NCBI RefSeq assembly: GCF_026016465.1
Contig: NZ_CP100390.1
Coordinates: 3,330,501-3,394,500, forward strand
DNA length: 64,000 nucleotides
Direction of reading: 5' to 3'
Source: Alkalimarinus alittae
GTDB taxonomy: Bacteria; Pseudomonadota; Gammaproteobacteria; Pseudomonadales; Oleiphilaceae
Part shown: positions 38,438-46,933 of the stretch, piece by piece
How positions within the stretch are numbered: the stretch's first letter is position 1
Layout: each line of letters opens with the position of its first letter
Program-made: the position numbers and the translations under genes
The notes under the pieces: model-generated
Told to the model about the DNA's origin: nothing
Database searches by the model: none
What the model saw: only the letters and a program-made list of their open reading frames with translations

Positions 38438-39727
38438 GTGAATATCTTTTCACCTACCTTATACAAGCAAGCAAGTCAGTCTTACTCAGACGCAATAAAA
38501 TGGGCTTCCGCCGATGACCCAAAAGCGAATAGCTTTGCTCAGACAGGGCTTTCAACGTTGGCTAAAGCCAACGCTAATGCCGTGCAGTCACGCTACATCC
38601 TTGAAGAAGTACTTAACGCTCGCAGCAAAACCATTGCAGCTGGGGCCAGTACCAGCCAAGCTAGCAAATTTAAAGAGGCAGAAAAGTCTTTTCTTGGGCT
38701 CACAACGCTCATTGAATCAGGTAAGGTGAGTAAAGCCAAAGACGGAAGAACTGAAGTACTTAAGGCTTATCAGCAACTCGAATTAATCGCACTTAAAGGC
38801 GACACCGTCGAGCATGCAAAAATGGCACTTGCTAGCGCTAAAAAAAGTGATGTGGATGATCACGCGCCTAAAACACTTAAGTTAGCCGAAGAAGAATACC
38901 AATTAGCACTAAACGTGTTCGATGCCGACCGTAATAATGTAGATAAAGCCGCAGTGCATGCCAACAGGTCTCTGTGGTATTCACAAAGAGCGAGCCAGAT
39001 TAGCGAAACATTACGCCACTTTGAATCTTCAGACTACTCAGAAGAAGACAAGGTACTTTGGTATCAAGAACAAATTTCGAGGTTAGCCGCCCCTATCACA
39101 AATGAGGTTGCTTATAACTTACCTAACAAAGAAGTCATAAAGGGCTTAAACGCTGATATCCAGGGCATCATTAATGCTAATGCGGTCTTGTTAGGTGAAT
39201 TAGAAGCCTCAAGCGCTGGCAAGCAGCAACTGGCAAGAGAGAAAGAAGAAGTATTAATGCTGTCTATGCAAGCGCAACGAGAAAATCAAGCCGCGGCCTC
39301 TAAGTTTGCATTTGTACAGTCACTATTTACGCAAAATGAAGCAGAAGTATACCGTCAAACCAACGATGTATTGATTCGTGCTTATGGCTTTGATTTCCCT
39401 TCAGGTAAAAGTGAAATTGAGTCTACTAACTTTGCCTTGCTGAATAAAATTACCGAGGCTATAAGCACCTTTCCCCATGCAAAAATTCTAGTCTCGGGAC
39501 ACACCGATAATGTAGGAGGGGATCAGTTCAACTTGAGTCTTTCAGAAGCGAGAGCCGAAAAGGTCGCTCTGTTCCTCAATCAAGTCGGTAATATTCCGAT
39601 CGAAAGAATTGAGTTTAAAGGGTACGGCAAACAAAGACCTGTCATCAGCAATGAAACGGCAGAAGGTCGCGCGGCTAATCGTCGTGTAGAAATACTGATT
39701 ATCAATGGGACTCAATCTAAAACATAA
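38438..39727 (+). CDS. DUF4398/OmpA-domain protein lacking its own signal (split gene)
   Basis: 429 codons from GTG 38438. Helical repeats with many Ala, Lys and Ser (residues ~1-290; DUF4398-like SPTLYKQASQSYSDAIKWA and LAEEEYQLALNVF) lead to a C-terminal OmpA-like peptidoglycan-binding domain (~315-425): FDFPSGKSEI, VSGHTDNVGGDQFN and AEGRAANRRVEI, with the Asp and Arg that hold diaminopimelate. No ribosome site precedes GTG and there is no signal peptide, although an OmpA domain must be periplasmic. The 51-codon lipoprotein frame ends immediately upstream in the same frame, so the intact product would be a ~481-aa lipoprotein. Confidence 0.75.
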   Translation: MNIFSPTLYKQASQSYSDAIKWASADDPKANSFAQTGLSTLAKANANAVQSRYILEEVLNARSKTIAAGASTSQASKFKEAEKSFLGLTTLIESGKVSKAKDGRTEVLKAYQQLELIALKGDTVEHAKMALASAKKSDVDDHAPKTLKLAEEEYQLALNVFDADRNNVDKAAVHANRSLWYSQRASQISETLRHFESSDYSEEDKVLWYQEQISRLAAPITNEVAYNLPNKEVIKGLNADIQGIINANAVLLGELEASSAGKQQLAREKEEVLMLSMQAQRENQAAASKFAFVQSLFTQNEAEVYRQTNDVLIRAYGFDFPSGKSEIESTNFALLNKITEAISTFPHAKILVSGHTDNVGGDQFNLSLSEARAEKVALFLNQVGNIPIERIEFKGYGKQRPVISNETAEGRAANRRVEILIINGTQSKT

Positions 39728-39763
39728 AGCGCAATATGCAATTTATCTAAACTAGTGAGCAAC

Positions 39764-39785
39764 AGAGGGGCTTTTATTCCCCTCT
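39764..39785. terminator. Two-way terminator after OmpA-family gene
   Basis: Arms AGAGGGG (39764-39770) and CCCCTCT (39779-39785) around CTTTTATT, between convergent genes; the right flank CGCTTTATTC is T-rich. Confidence 0.65.
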
Positions 39786-39793
39786 CGCTTTAT

Positions 39794-40363
39794 TCAAGGT
39801 TCTTTGTGTACCGGCAAAGGGATCTTTCCTACACCTTGAAGTCGGTCACGAGGGTTTACTATTGTAGGTCTGGATAGAAGCAAATTATTAGGATAGATAA
39901 TCACTTCTCGGTCTTCACTAATCAGCTTGGTATTAAACAGGTTTATCTCTGAAATATACCCTTCAATATAATTATCGGCTTCAATTACTCGGATAAAATT
40001 ACCCCGCCGATAAGAGGTATGAGCCAATAACAAAAAGAATGCAGTCACATTACTTAATATTGACCAACTAGCAAATAATGCAACACCCGTAACCGCTAAT
40101 ATACTGGCAGAGAGGGTCAGCAAACCTTTGAAGTCAAACCCCCACACAATCAAGCTGCTTGCTAAAGCACCAATCACCAGTAAGATATTAAGTGTTGAAA
40201 GTGCTTTTGAAATAGCCTCATCTTTCAACCGTCCATGGGCCGCCTGTTTTCTTATTCTGGGCCCTGCCACAAAACGGAAAACAAAATATATTGCCAGTAT
40301 TACCACGGTGACGGCTAAATTTAATTTGTATTCTGCCATCCAATCAAAAATAACGGTTTGCAC
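39794..40363 (-). CDS. Short MscS-like membrane protein
   Basis: 189 aa with three membrane segments (about 14-34, 55-76, 80-115); the last resembles the MscS pore helix (LAVTGVALFASWSILSNVTAF), and a beta domain follows (RRGNFIRVIEADNYIEGYISEINLFNTKLISED, IYPNNLLLSRP). It lacks the C-terminal alpha/beta cage domain of MscS, which explains the short length. Ion conduction is plausible but gating may differ. It is on the same strand as, and 85 bp downstream of, the MgtE gene, so it may belong to the same group of four genes. Confidence 0.8.
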   Translation of the reverse strand: MQTVIFDWMAEYKLNLAVTVVILAIYFVFRFVAGPRIRKQAAHGRLKDEAISKALSTLNILLVIGALASSLIVWGFDFKGLLTLSASILAVTGVALFASWSILSNVTAFFLLLAHTSYRRGNFIRVIEADNYIEGYISEINLFNTKLISEDREVIIYPNNLLLSRPTIVNPRDRLQGVGKIPLPVHKEP

Positions 40364-40448
40364 AACAACATCCTAAACAGTAAGCATTCAATGTCTATCA
40401 CTAAAGATCTGCATCATACACAATTTAGTTAAAATAAGATCTACCGGA

Positions 40449-41804
40449 CTAAACTAGGTAACTGGATAACGCTGCGGCAATTCCCAAGAAGGACATAAAA
40501 CCCGCTATATCAGTCACAGTTGTTAAAATAATTGACGATGACTGGGCCGGATCTTGCCCTAGTTTTTTCAAACAAATTGGCACCAACGCCCCCGCCATAC
40601 CGGCAATAGTCATAGAGATCACCATCGCTAACGCAATCACTATTGCCAACCCTGCACTTTGGCTCCAAACAAAAACCCCCGCACCACAAGTTAGCGCAAT
40701 AGCAAGGCCATTGATAAACCCTGCCCTCGCCTCTTTTAGCGTAACAGTTAACCAATCGCGGGTAGTGATCTCTCTTAATGTTAACCCACGCATTGTAACC
40801 GCCAACGCCTGAGCGCCCGTGTTACCCGATTGACCCGCAGCAACAGGCATTAAAATAGCCAATGCAGTAAATTGCGCAATCGTTCCCTCAAACAACCCCA
40901 CCACGGAAGCAGCTAAAAAACCGGTGAGCAAGTTGATCTGCAACCATGGCTGACGTTTTCGAACCGCAAAAAAACTACTCGATAACGCCTGCTCATCACG
41001 ACTCGCACCCACCATAGTTTGCAAGTCAGCTGCAATATTTTCTTTTAATGTTTCAATAGCATTGGCACCACGAATAACCCCCAGTAGTCGATGATGAATA
41101 TCCACGACAGGCAATATATCAATCACATTTTTCTGTAGCTTATCGGCAACATCTTCTTTGGGGTCGAGTGCTGCGACAAAGTGTAAAACGGGTGTGCTAA
41201 GGTCTGCTAGAGGTTGACTAGGTTCGGCGCAGACTAAATGCTCTAGCTCTATTTTTCCGGTCAGACGCATACTATTATCAAGTGTATAGATATAACGTCG
41301 CATAACGGCCGGGTACTGTGACAACTGGCCCATCACATCAGCCACAGTAATACTCTGGTTAACACACAAAACACGAGTATCCATCATATACCCTGCCGTA
41401 TTTGCAGGGTAATCCATTAGTTCTCGTAGCTCATGTGCTTCATCGCTTCCGAGCAGTGCCAGATAACGATCTCGATCAACCACATCAAAGCGACTTAACA
41501 GCGCAGCACAAGGGCCTGCATCCATAGATCTAAGCAGTCCTAATGCAGTCTCATCATTCATAAGCAACAACAGTTGCGCCCCAAAAGGCGGTGTTATTTG
41601 GCTATATATTCGTTGCTGTACAAATAAAGGGGCCGACACTAGAATGTCTGCAGCTTCTTCGACGACCATTGTTTCAAGTTCGCGTGCGGCGTCTCTTGGA
41701 TAGTTCCGTAAAAACGCCTGAGTAAGCGCTCCTGCAGCGCTCATATTGAGACCGTTCTGCACTGCGGTTTCCTGATCTGATAGCGCCGAGGGTTCAGTCT
41801 TCAT
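40449..41804 (-). CDS. mgtE: Magnesium transporter MgtE
   Basis: 451-aa Mg2+ channel. The N-terminal superhelical domain (~20-130, with LLRSMDAGPCAALLSRF) is followed by two CBS domains (~135-260; YPANTAGYMMD, ILPVVDIHHRLLGVI) and a five-helix membrane domain (~285-451) with PVAAGQSGNTGAQALAVTMRGL, the MgtE pore signature. In MgtE the cytosolic domains close the pore when Mg2+ is high. Its ATG overlaps the stop of the upstream MgtE-like cytosolic protein (ATGA at 41801-41804), so the two are coupled. Confidence 0.92.
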   Translation of the reverse strand: MKTEPSALSDQETAVQNGLNMSAAGALTQAFLRNYPRDAARELETMVVEEAADILVSAPLFVQQRIYSQITPPFGAQLLLLMNDETALGLLRSMDAGPCAALLSRFDVVDRDRYLALLGSDEAHELRELMDYPANTAGYMMDTRVLCVNQSITVADVMGQLSQYPAVMRRYIYTLDNSMRLTGKIELEHLVCAEPSQPLADLSTPVLHFVAALDPKEDVADKLQKNVIDILPVVDIHHRLLGVIRGANAIETLKENIAADLQTMVGASRDEQALSSSFFAVRKRQPWLQINLLTGFLAASVVGLFEGTIAQFTALAILMPVAAGQSGNTGAQALAVTMRGLTLREITTRDWLTVTLKEARAGFINGLAIALTCGAGVFVWSQSAGLAIVIALAMVISMTIAGMAGALVPICLKKLGQDPAQSSSIILTTVTDIAGFMSFLGIAAALSSYLV

Positions 41805-42643
41805 TTTTGTTTTCTCGCAGCATTAGCACTTCCACCAAACAGGTTTAACACCCCTGTCAGCGCGCTTAAATACACTTGACTTACATCTGAAACAATATCA
41901 GCGGTAGGTATAGGTCTAGCATCGGCCATCGACTGTTCTAGTCCTCGTCGTAAATCAACATGCCTCAATAACCCTATCAATTGCTTATGCCTATTAAGCA
42001 CCACCAATGTGTCATAGCGGTGCCACCCTTCATGCTCGGCAACCGATACCAAGCTAGCTCGACTCGATAAAGCAGGTCGAGTCGAATCAATCAACGTCTC
42101 AATGGCTAAGTCATCATGTGCGCTTAGTAATGCTCTAACGCTAACCAACCCCACCAATTGAATCTGATCATCTACTAGTGGAATGGCGTCACTGTCGCTT
42201 ACACCCTGATTGCTGGCCAATCGTTTGAGTGCGGCACCCACAGAAATGCCCTTGGGCAGCATGATGATATCCGCCGTCATTCTGGCACCGACGGTATCCT
42301 CTGAATAACTTAGCAACAACAGGCAAAGCGCCGCTATTTTATCCGGCATCACTTTAAGCAGTGTTTTGCGTTTACTGCTCGGCATACAACGTAGTATCGC
42401 CACAATATGGTTAGCATCACCATCGGCTAAAAAGCTCGCAGCCAATTTTATCGGTAGCTGGCAGCAAAGCCGCGCAGCATAAGGAGGCAGCATATGCATT
42501 AAAATACGGTGAGCCTGATTGGCTGGTAGCGCCTCCAGCAATTGTCGAGCGGCCTCCGCACTTTGTCCCTCAAGCTCTCGTGCTGCCGCATTTACATGGG
42601 TTTGAATAAACGTTTTGGCGACACTTAACTCATGAGAAGCCAT
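41801..42643 (-). CDS. MgtE cytosolic-domain protein (N domain plus CBS pair, no pore)
   Basis: I start at ATG 42643, with AGGAG 8 bp upstream, giving 280 aa; longer in-frame starts lie inside the upstream MscS gene. Residues ~10-125 match the MgtE N domain (RELEGQSAEAARQLLEALPA, HMLPPYAARL) and ~125-250 a CBS pair (SEDTVGARMTADIIMLPKG, AIPLVDDQIQLVGLVS, DTLVVLNRHKQLIGLLRHVDL). The chain ends ~30 residues later, where MgtE enters the membrane. It looks like a duplicated regulatory half of MgtE, coupled to a full MgtE by a 4-bp overlap. A soluble regulator or mixed oligomer with MgtE is the natural guess. Confidence 0.85.
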   Translation of the reverse strand: MASHELSVAKTFIQTHVNAAARELEGQSAEAARQLLEALPANQAHRILMHMLPPYAARLCCQLPIKLAASFLADGDANHIVAILRCMPSSKRKTLLKVMPDKIAALCLLLLSYSEDTVGARMTADIIMLPKGISVGAALKRLASNQGVSDSDAIPLVDDQIQLVGLVSVRALLSAHDDLAIETLIDSTRPALSSRASLVSVAEHEGWHRYDTLVVLNRHKQLIGLLRHVDLRRGLEQSMADARPIPTADIVSDVSQVYLSALTGVLNLFGGSANAARKQK

Positions 42644-42644
42644 A

Positions 42645-43604
42645 TCAATCTCCTGCTTTATGCTCATCGTTAATGCTACCTGGGGGCTCATCTTTAGATG
42701 CTATATCTTCTTTAAGTGCGGCCTCTTTCTTTTGAAATAAGCTTTTTAATAGCGAACCGCCGCTCGCCGTTTGAGATTCAGATACCATTTCACAAACGTG
42801 ATCATTAAATAGCTTGCCCGGCACAGTAGCACGACCTTTTTCAGTGTCGAGCACCAGTGCCGTTGGGGTAATCTCCAATAACTCACCATCAACGCCAGCG
42901 ATATGAAGGTGCTGACCGATTTGAAAGTGCTTACGTGCCGCCTGCACACCGATAATATTGGCGACATATTCACGCGCCCCCAAACCAAACGCTAACGAGA
43001 ACCCGGCAGATAAAACACCGGCCATAACGATCAAGGTGGTGGTCAAAAAGTCCACATTGATTCCCAACTGCTGAACACCAATAACAACCGATGTCAGTAT
43101 CACCGTGAGCTGAGCAGTCGTACCCAGAATCTCAGCCTTTTCTACACCCGCAGAGTTAGCAGCACTAATCGTTGCCGTGCGTATTAACCCACTACAGGCA
43201 AAGCCTGCCAGAATAATAAGCAGGCCGGTTAATAGGTTGGGTAAATACGACAACAAAGCACTTGATAACCCTGAAAAGAAATCCCACTGCAACAGGTTTG
43301 CACTGGCCGCCCCAAAAAATAGAAATACCGCCCAAAAGACAATATTCCCACCCCAACGAGCATAAGAGAGTATTTGCGTATGTAAACTATCACGCTTGCC
43401 AATACTGGAAGGCAGCATTGCAGGTAAAGCTAATATCATCTTGCGTGCTAATACGCGTAATAAACGAGCCGCGAGCCACCCCACCAATAACAAAAGTACT
43501 GCAGCAATAACCTGAGGTAAATGCTGAAATACCTGATTTATAAATTCTTGGTAAGTTTCTTGTAGCGCCCCTTGCCAATCAAACAATGCTTTTTTATCCG
43601 TCAT
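42645..43604 (-). CDS. Mechanosensitive channel, MscS family
   Basis: 319 aa. Membrane helices at about 25-50, 75-100, 110-135, 150-180 and 185-215 form an MscS family member with extra N-terminal helices. The pore helix region reads LIVMAGVLSAGFSLAFGLGAREYVANIIG, then the beta domain ARKHFQIGQHLHIAGVDGELLEITPTALVLDTEKGRATVPGKLF. It ends with an acidic, charged tail (KEAALKEDIASKDEPPG). This is the first gene of an apparent leftward operon: its stop is 1 bp from the start of the MgtE-like cytosolic protein. The gating stimulus is unknown. Confidence 0.85.
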   Translation of the reverse strand: MTDKKALFDWQGALQETYQEFINQVFQHLPQVIAAVLLLLVGWLAARLLRVLARKMILALPAMLPSSIGKRDSLHTQILSYARWGGNIVFWAVFLFFGAASANLLQWDFFSGLSSALLSYLPNLLTGLLIILAGFACSGLIRTATISAANSAGVEKAEILGTTAQLTVILTSVVIGVQQLGINVDFLTTTLIVMAGVLSAGFSLAFGLGAREYVANIIGVQAARKHFQIGQHLHIAGVDGELLEITPTALVLDTEKGRATVPGKLFNDHVCEMVSESQTASGGSLLKSLFQKKEAALKEDIASKDEPPGSINDEHKAGD

Positions 43605-43933
43605 TTTATATTGCCTATCAATGAAGGGTCGTTAAATTACGTCCTTTATATCTATCCACTTAAGTCCATTGAAGCTTAAAAAGCAATCAAACATTGCACG
43701 ATGATCTATTATCAAAATAAGCGTTTTTTGATATGTAAAGAGCGAGGCGGTGCAACGTTCGCTAAATACTCATTGTATTACATTTAAAATGATGATATTT
43801 AGCACTTTGAATACCCAATTTGTTACTAAAAATTTATATTTTAGTTGGGACGCCCAGACCGTCAATTCATGATGTAGCAAGCATCAACCCAGCAACAACC
43901 CTTTTTGATAAACATGACCTGGACTGACTAACA
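43605..43933. promoter_or_regulatory. Divergent intergenic region, MscS operon and M42-like peptidase
   Basis: A 329-bp AT-rich gene-free stretch that should hold both promoters. One clear feature is a hairpin-forming pair TATCAAAA (43710-43717) and TTTTGATA (43726-43733), which could be an operator or a weak terminator. I looked for a Mg2+ riboswitch-like fold and saw nothing convincing. Confidence 0.35.
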
Positions 43934-45016
43934 ATGAGCAACGCTTTAACTGGAACGCAACTCCCCTCTTCATTTATTGAATTATTAACTTCACTCATAC
44001 GAACACCGAGTGTGGTTGGGGCAGAACATTCTTTTTTCCGCGTATTACAGCGTGAACTAGAAGAACGTGGCGCAAAGGTTAGTTGGTATGAAGGCGTCTT
44101 GGTCGCTCAGGGCAATAAACCAGATAGTGTCATGTTTTCAGCGCATATTGATCGCCATGGGTTGATGTGTACAGGCCCAAACGAATTTCAGTATGCCGCA
44201 TTTGTCGCCGGTGCTCGCTCAGACTTGTTAGGCAACTCCGTTGGCGAACTATTAATGAAAAAAATTGTCGACCGTTTTGCGTCTGAAACCGTATTTGCTT
44301 ACGAACCCTGGTCAGGTGCCTATCGAGGACAAGGCGTCATTGATCGTACCTATATCTGCGAATACCGGAACAACCTGATCTTCGAACTCAAAGGAATGGA
44401 ACACCTTGTCGCCGGTACACCGGTTGCATTTACCGACAGATTAAAAATGACTGACGAAGCGCTCGTTGGCCAATTAGATAACGTACTTACCGCAGCAGCC
44501 TTAGTGTATATGTTTGAGATGGGGTTTCAGGGCACAATGTTTTTCACCGCCCAAGAAGAAGCAGGCAAGAGCTGGCGTTATTTACTAGAATGGTTCCGTC
44601 GCTTTGGCAGTTCAACTAACCGACTCATCGTGGTCGATACCAGCCCCTATCCAGACTTGGAAACGGCTAAAAAGCAGCATTTGGTATTACGAAACAAAGA
44701 TGCCAACGCATCTTTTAATAAAGAACTAACAGGCAAACTCGTGTCTTTGTGTGAAGAAAATGGCATTAGCTATCAATTTAAAGATCAATACGTTGAACAA
44801 AAAAATGTCGAGCTAATAGCTAAAGGAGAAGAGCCTCATTCAATTGGCTCAACTGAAATGGGACGAATTATTTCATCGTCTAACGGCTTAGTTGATGGGA
44901 CCACATTACAGATTCCCACCTCTGGCTACCATACACTCTCTGAGTCAGCACCTTTAGAGTCCGTTAGTGCCTTTATAAAAGCGTTAACTTTATTAGCCAA
45001 CCTAAACTCGAAGTAA
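43934..45016 (+). CDS. M20/M28/M42-like metallopeptidase
   Basis: 360-aa zinc-peptidase-like protein without a signal peptide. SLIRTPSVVGAEHSFFRVLQRELEERGAKV is a typical N-terminus of the clan; FSAHIDRHG carries a probable metal His-Asp pair, GQLDNVLTAAAL another Asp, and FTAQEEAGKSW the catalytic Glu-Glu. VVDTSPYPD and a late SGYHTLSE give the remaining ligands. Aminopeptidase or deacylase activity is likely; substrate unknown. It is followed by mgtC after 53 bp, but a link to magnesium handling is not evident. Confidence 0.8.
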   Translation: MSNALTGTQLPSSFIELLTSLIRTPSVVGAEHSFFRVLQRELEERGAKVSWYEGVLVAQGNKPDSVMFSAHIDRHGLMCTGPNEFQYAAFVAGARSDLLGNSVGELLMKKIVDRFASETVFAYEPWSGAYRGQGVIDRTYICEYRNNLIFELKGMEHLVAGTPVAFTDRLKMTDEALVGQLDNVLTAAALVYMFEMGFQGTMFFTAQEEAGKSWRYLLEWFRRFGSSTNRLIVVDTSPYPDLETAKKQHLVLRNKDANASFNKELTGKLVSLCEENGISYQFKDQYVEQKNVELIAKGEEPHSIGSTEMGRIISSSNGLVDGTTLQIPTSGYHTLSESAPLESVSAFIKALTLLANLNSK

Positions 45017-45069
45017 ACTTGATAGACTACCGTTATATACGAAGACTATAGATTAATGAGCAATCTTAA

Positions 45070-45600
45070 ATGAATTGGACATTTTTATTTGATATATCCC
45101 CTTATGACTGGCCTTCTATAGGAACCGCTATTTTTTGCGGTTCTATTATTGGTCTTGAGCGCCAGTTGAGAGGCAAGCCTGTTGGGATCAGAACATCAGC
45201 ATTAATAATCCTAGGCACCTACTTATTCTTATCCACCGCCTTCATGCTTGAAGGCGGGACCATGGATCCATCTCGAGTGGTGGGACAAGTTATCACCGGG
45301 ATAGGTTTTTTAGGTGCAGGCGTCATGCTCTCTAAAGAAGGTGTCGTGGTAGGTGTAACCTCCGCCGCATCAATTTGGGTACTGGCTGCGATTGGCGTCA
45401 TAATCTCAACGGGGTCACTAATCGCTGCGGTTAAACTATCAATATTGGTAGTTACCATACTATATGGCGTTGACTTGTTAGAGGGGCAGACCAAAACATT
45501 CACACGAGGTGTCCACACTAAAGTACTGGAGTTCACCGAGGGAAGAAAAATAGCCCGACGACAAAACAGACTGCGCAAGAATAAGCTTAATAAGAGCTGA
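45070..45600 (+). CDS. MgtC/SapB-family membrane protein
   Basis: 176 aa with four membrane segments (about 12-30, 42-60, 70-95, 105-135). The family signature GSIIGLERQLRGKPVGIRTSALIILGTYLF and GVITGIGFLGAGVML-like VGQVITGIGFLGAGVM are both present. It lacks the ~80-residue cytoplasmic ACT-like domain of Salmonella MgtC and instead ends in a short basic tail (RKIARRQNRLRKNKLNKS), so it is the SapB-type short form. MgtC relates to low-Mg2+ growth and ATP synthase control in pathogens; role here is open. Confidence 0.88.
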   Translation: MNWTFLFDISPYDWPSIGTAIFCGSIIGLERQLRGKPVGIRTSALIILGTYLFLSTAFMLEGGTMDPSRVVGQVITGIGFLGAGVMLSKEGVVVGVTSAASIWVLAAIGVIISTGSLIAAVKLSILVVTILYGVDLLEGQTKTFTRGVHTKVLEFTEGRKIARRQNRLRKNKLNKS

Positions 45601-45651
45601 TAATGCCCCCCCTGTGTTTGTCATTCCAGCGTATGCCCCACTCCTCGCATC

Positions 45652-45671
45652 ATTCCCGCGCAGGCGGGAAT
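45652..45671. repeat. Short GCGGGAAT hairpin repeat, copy 1
   Basis: ATTCCCGC (45652-45659) and GCGGGAAT (45664-45671) with a 4-base loop. Related sequences occur near 56797-56825 and at 60904-60929. This is a common type of scattered chromosomal repeat in proteobacteria (recollection). Confidence 0.65.
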
Positions 45672-45728
45672 CCACTAACCCCTGGCATCTAAAATTGAAT
45701 TAGGTGGCCAAGGATGACACATCAACCC

Positions 45729-45758
45729 GCGATATATATTCTTACTAATATATATCGC
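45729..45758. terminator. Perfect 12-bp AT-rich hairpin between mgtC and rluF
   Basis: GCGATATATATT (45729-45740) and AATATATATCGC (45747-45758) around CTTACT, between two convergent genes. Suits a two-way terminator or a cruciform; it is too AT-rich for a classical strong terminator. Confidence 0.5.
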
Positions 45759-45826
45759 CCATAACGCAATCTTTTTTCAAAGCATTCTTGTACGAAGCAG
45801 TGGTGGTAAGTGCGCGCTATAGCCCG

Positions 45827-46783
45827 CTACTTTACTCCTCGCTTACCTCTAACCTGCTTTGAATTCGGTTTAGGCTTCGACCGACCATTCGAGACACGAG
45901 GCTTAGCTGTGCTTTTTTTTGATCTTGGCTTTGCAGTCTTCGATTCTGACCTCGTTGATCGAGGGTTACGTTTCCCGTCGTCCTTCTTGGGTTTGGTAGG
46001 CTGGTTTGAAGCGGTTTCGGATTGCAACTCTGTGGTATTCGACACTGAAGGGGTTTTATTTGAAGAGGCCACTGCTTGGTTTATTTCAGCCATTTCCTCA
46101 TCGGTTAAGTTGCGCCACTGCCCTACCTTTAAGTTGCCCAAGTGGACTGACATAATACGGGTACGTTTTAGTTTTGTGACTTCGTAGCCGAGGTACTCAC
46201 ACATGCGACGAATCTGACGATTGAGCCCTTGAGTGAGTATGATTTTAAAAACAAATCGACTTTGAATGGTCACTTTACAAGGTTTAGTGACCGTATCGAG
46301 TATCGGGACACCACGTGACATCCGTTCAACAAAGCGCTCACTCAACGGTTTATCGACGGTGACGATGTATTCTTTATCGTGAGCATTTTCAGCTCTTAGT
46401 ATTTTATTAACAATATCGCCATCACTGGTCAGAAATATTAAACCTTCTGAGGGTTTATCTAGCCGTCCAATGGGGAAAATTCGCTGTTTATGGCGTATAT
46501 CATCAATGATATTACCTTTGACTCTATGCTCGGTGGTGCAGGTAATGCCGATCGGTTTGTTGTACGCAATATAGACACGATCAGACTTGTTATCGGCGCT
46601 TGCTTTTATGCGCCGTCCATCAACCAACACCTCGTCGCCAGGTGCGACCTTTGTGCCTAGTTCTGGGAGTTTGCCATTAATGGTCACTCTATTGTTTTCA
46701 ATGAGCTTATCAGCCTCACGGCGAGAGCAAAAACCAGACTCGCTGATATATTTATTAAGCCGTTTTTCGTTACTTGAATCCAC
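45827..46783 (-). CDS. rluF: RluF-like 23S rRNA pseudouridine synthase
   Basis: 318 aa. An S4 RNA-binding domain (~7-65; [22 protein letters not shown]) precedes the pseudouridine synthase domain with the catalytic Asp in [21 protein letters not shown]. That motif and [18 protein letters not shown] match RluF/RluB. RluF makes pseudouridine 2604 in 23S rRNA. The last ~75 residues are a low-complexity basic tail ([17 protein letters not shown]) like E. coli RluF's basic extension but longer. The S4 domain and motif wording favour RluF over RluB/RsuA. Confidence 0.88.
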   Translation of the reverse strand: MDSSNEKRLNKYISESGFCSRREADKLIENNRVTINGKLPELGTKVAPGDEVLVDGRRIKASADNKSDRVYIAYNKPIGITCTTEHRVKGNIIDDIRHKQRIFPIGRLDKPSEGLIFLTSDGDIVNKILRAENAHDKEYIVTVDKPLSERFVERMSRGVPILDTVTKPCKVTIQSRFVFKIILTQGLNRQIRRMCEYLGYEVTKLKRTRIMSVHLGNLKVGQWRNLTDEEMAEINQAVASSNKTPSVSNTTELQSETASNQPTKPKKDDGKRNPRSTRSESKTAKPRSKKSTAKPRVSNGRSKPKPNSKQVRGKRGVK

Positions 46784-46933
46784 AAATTGTTCCGATAAAA
46801 AGAATAGATCTAACCGCTATTTTGGCTAGGTGCCGCCACCAATAGGCGCGCTGAAAAACTAATGCCATTATATTAACGGGGATGACCACATAAGTATAAT
46901 AATCAAACTTTCTTAGTTATGAATGCTGTATTT

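Noticed and set aside
43605-43933. Mg2+ riboswitch before the MscS/MgtE operon
   Set aside because: Only a short AT-rich inverted repeat is visible; no conserved riboswitch core recognised.
45810-46187. Rightward frame opposite the rluF C-terminus
   Set aside because: Reflects the repetitive basic tail of the RluF-like protein read on the other strand.
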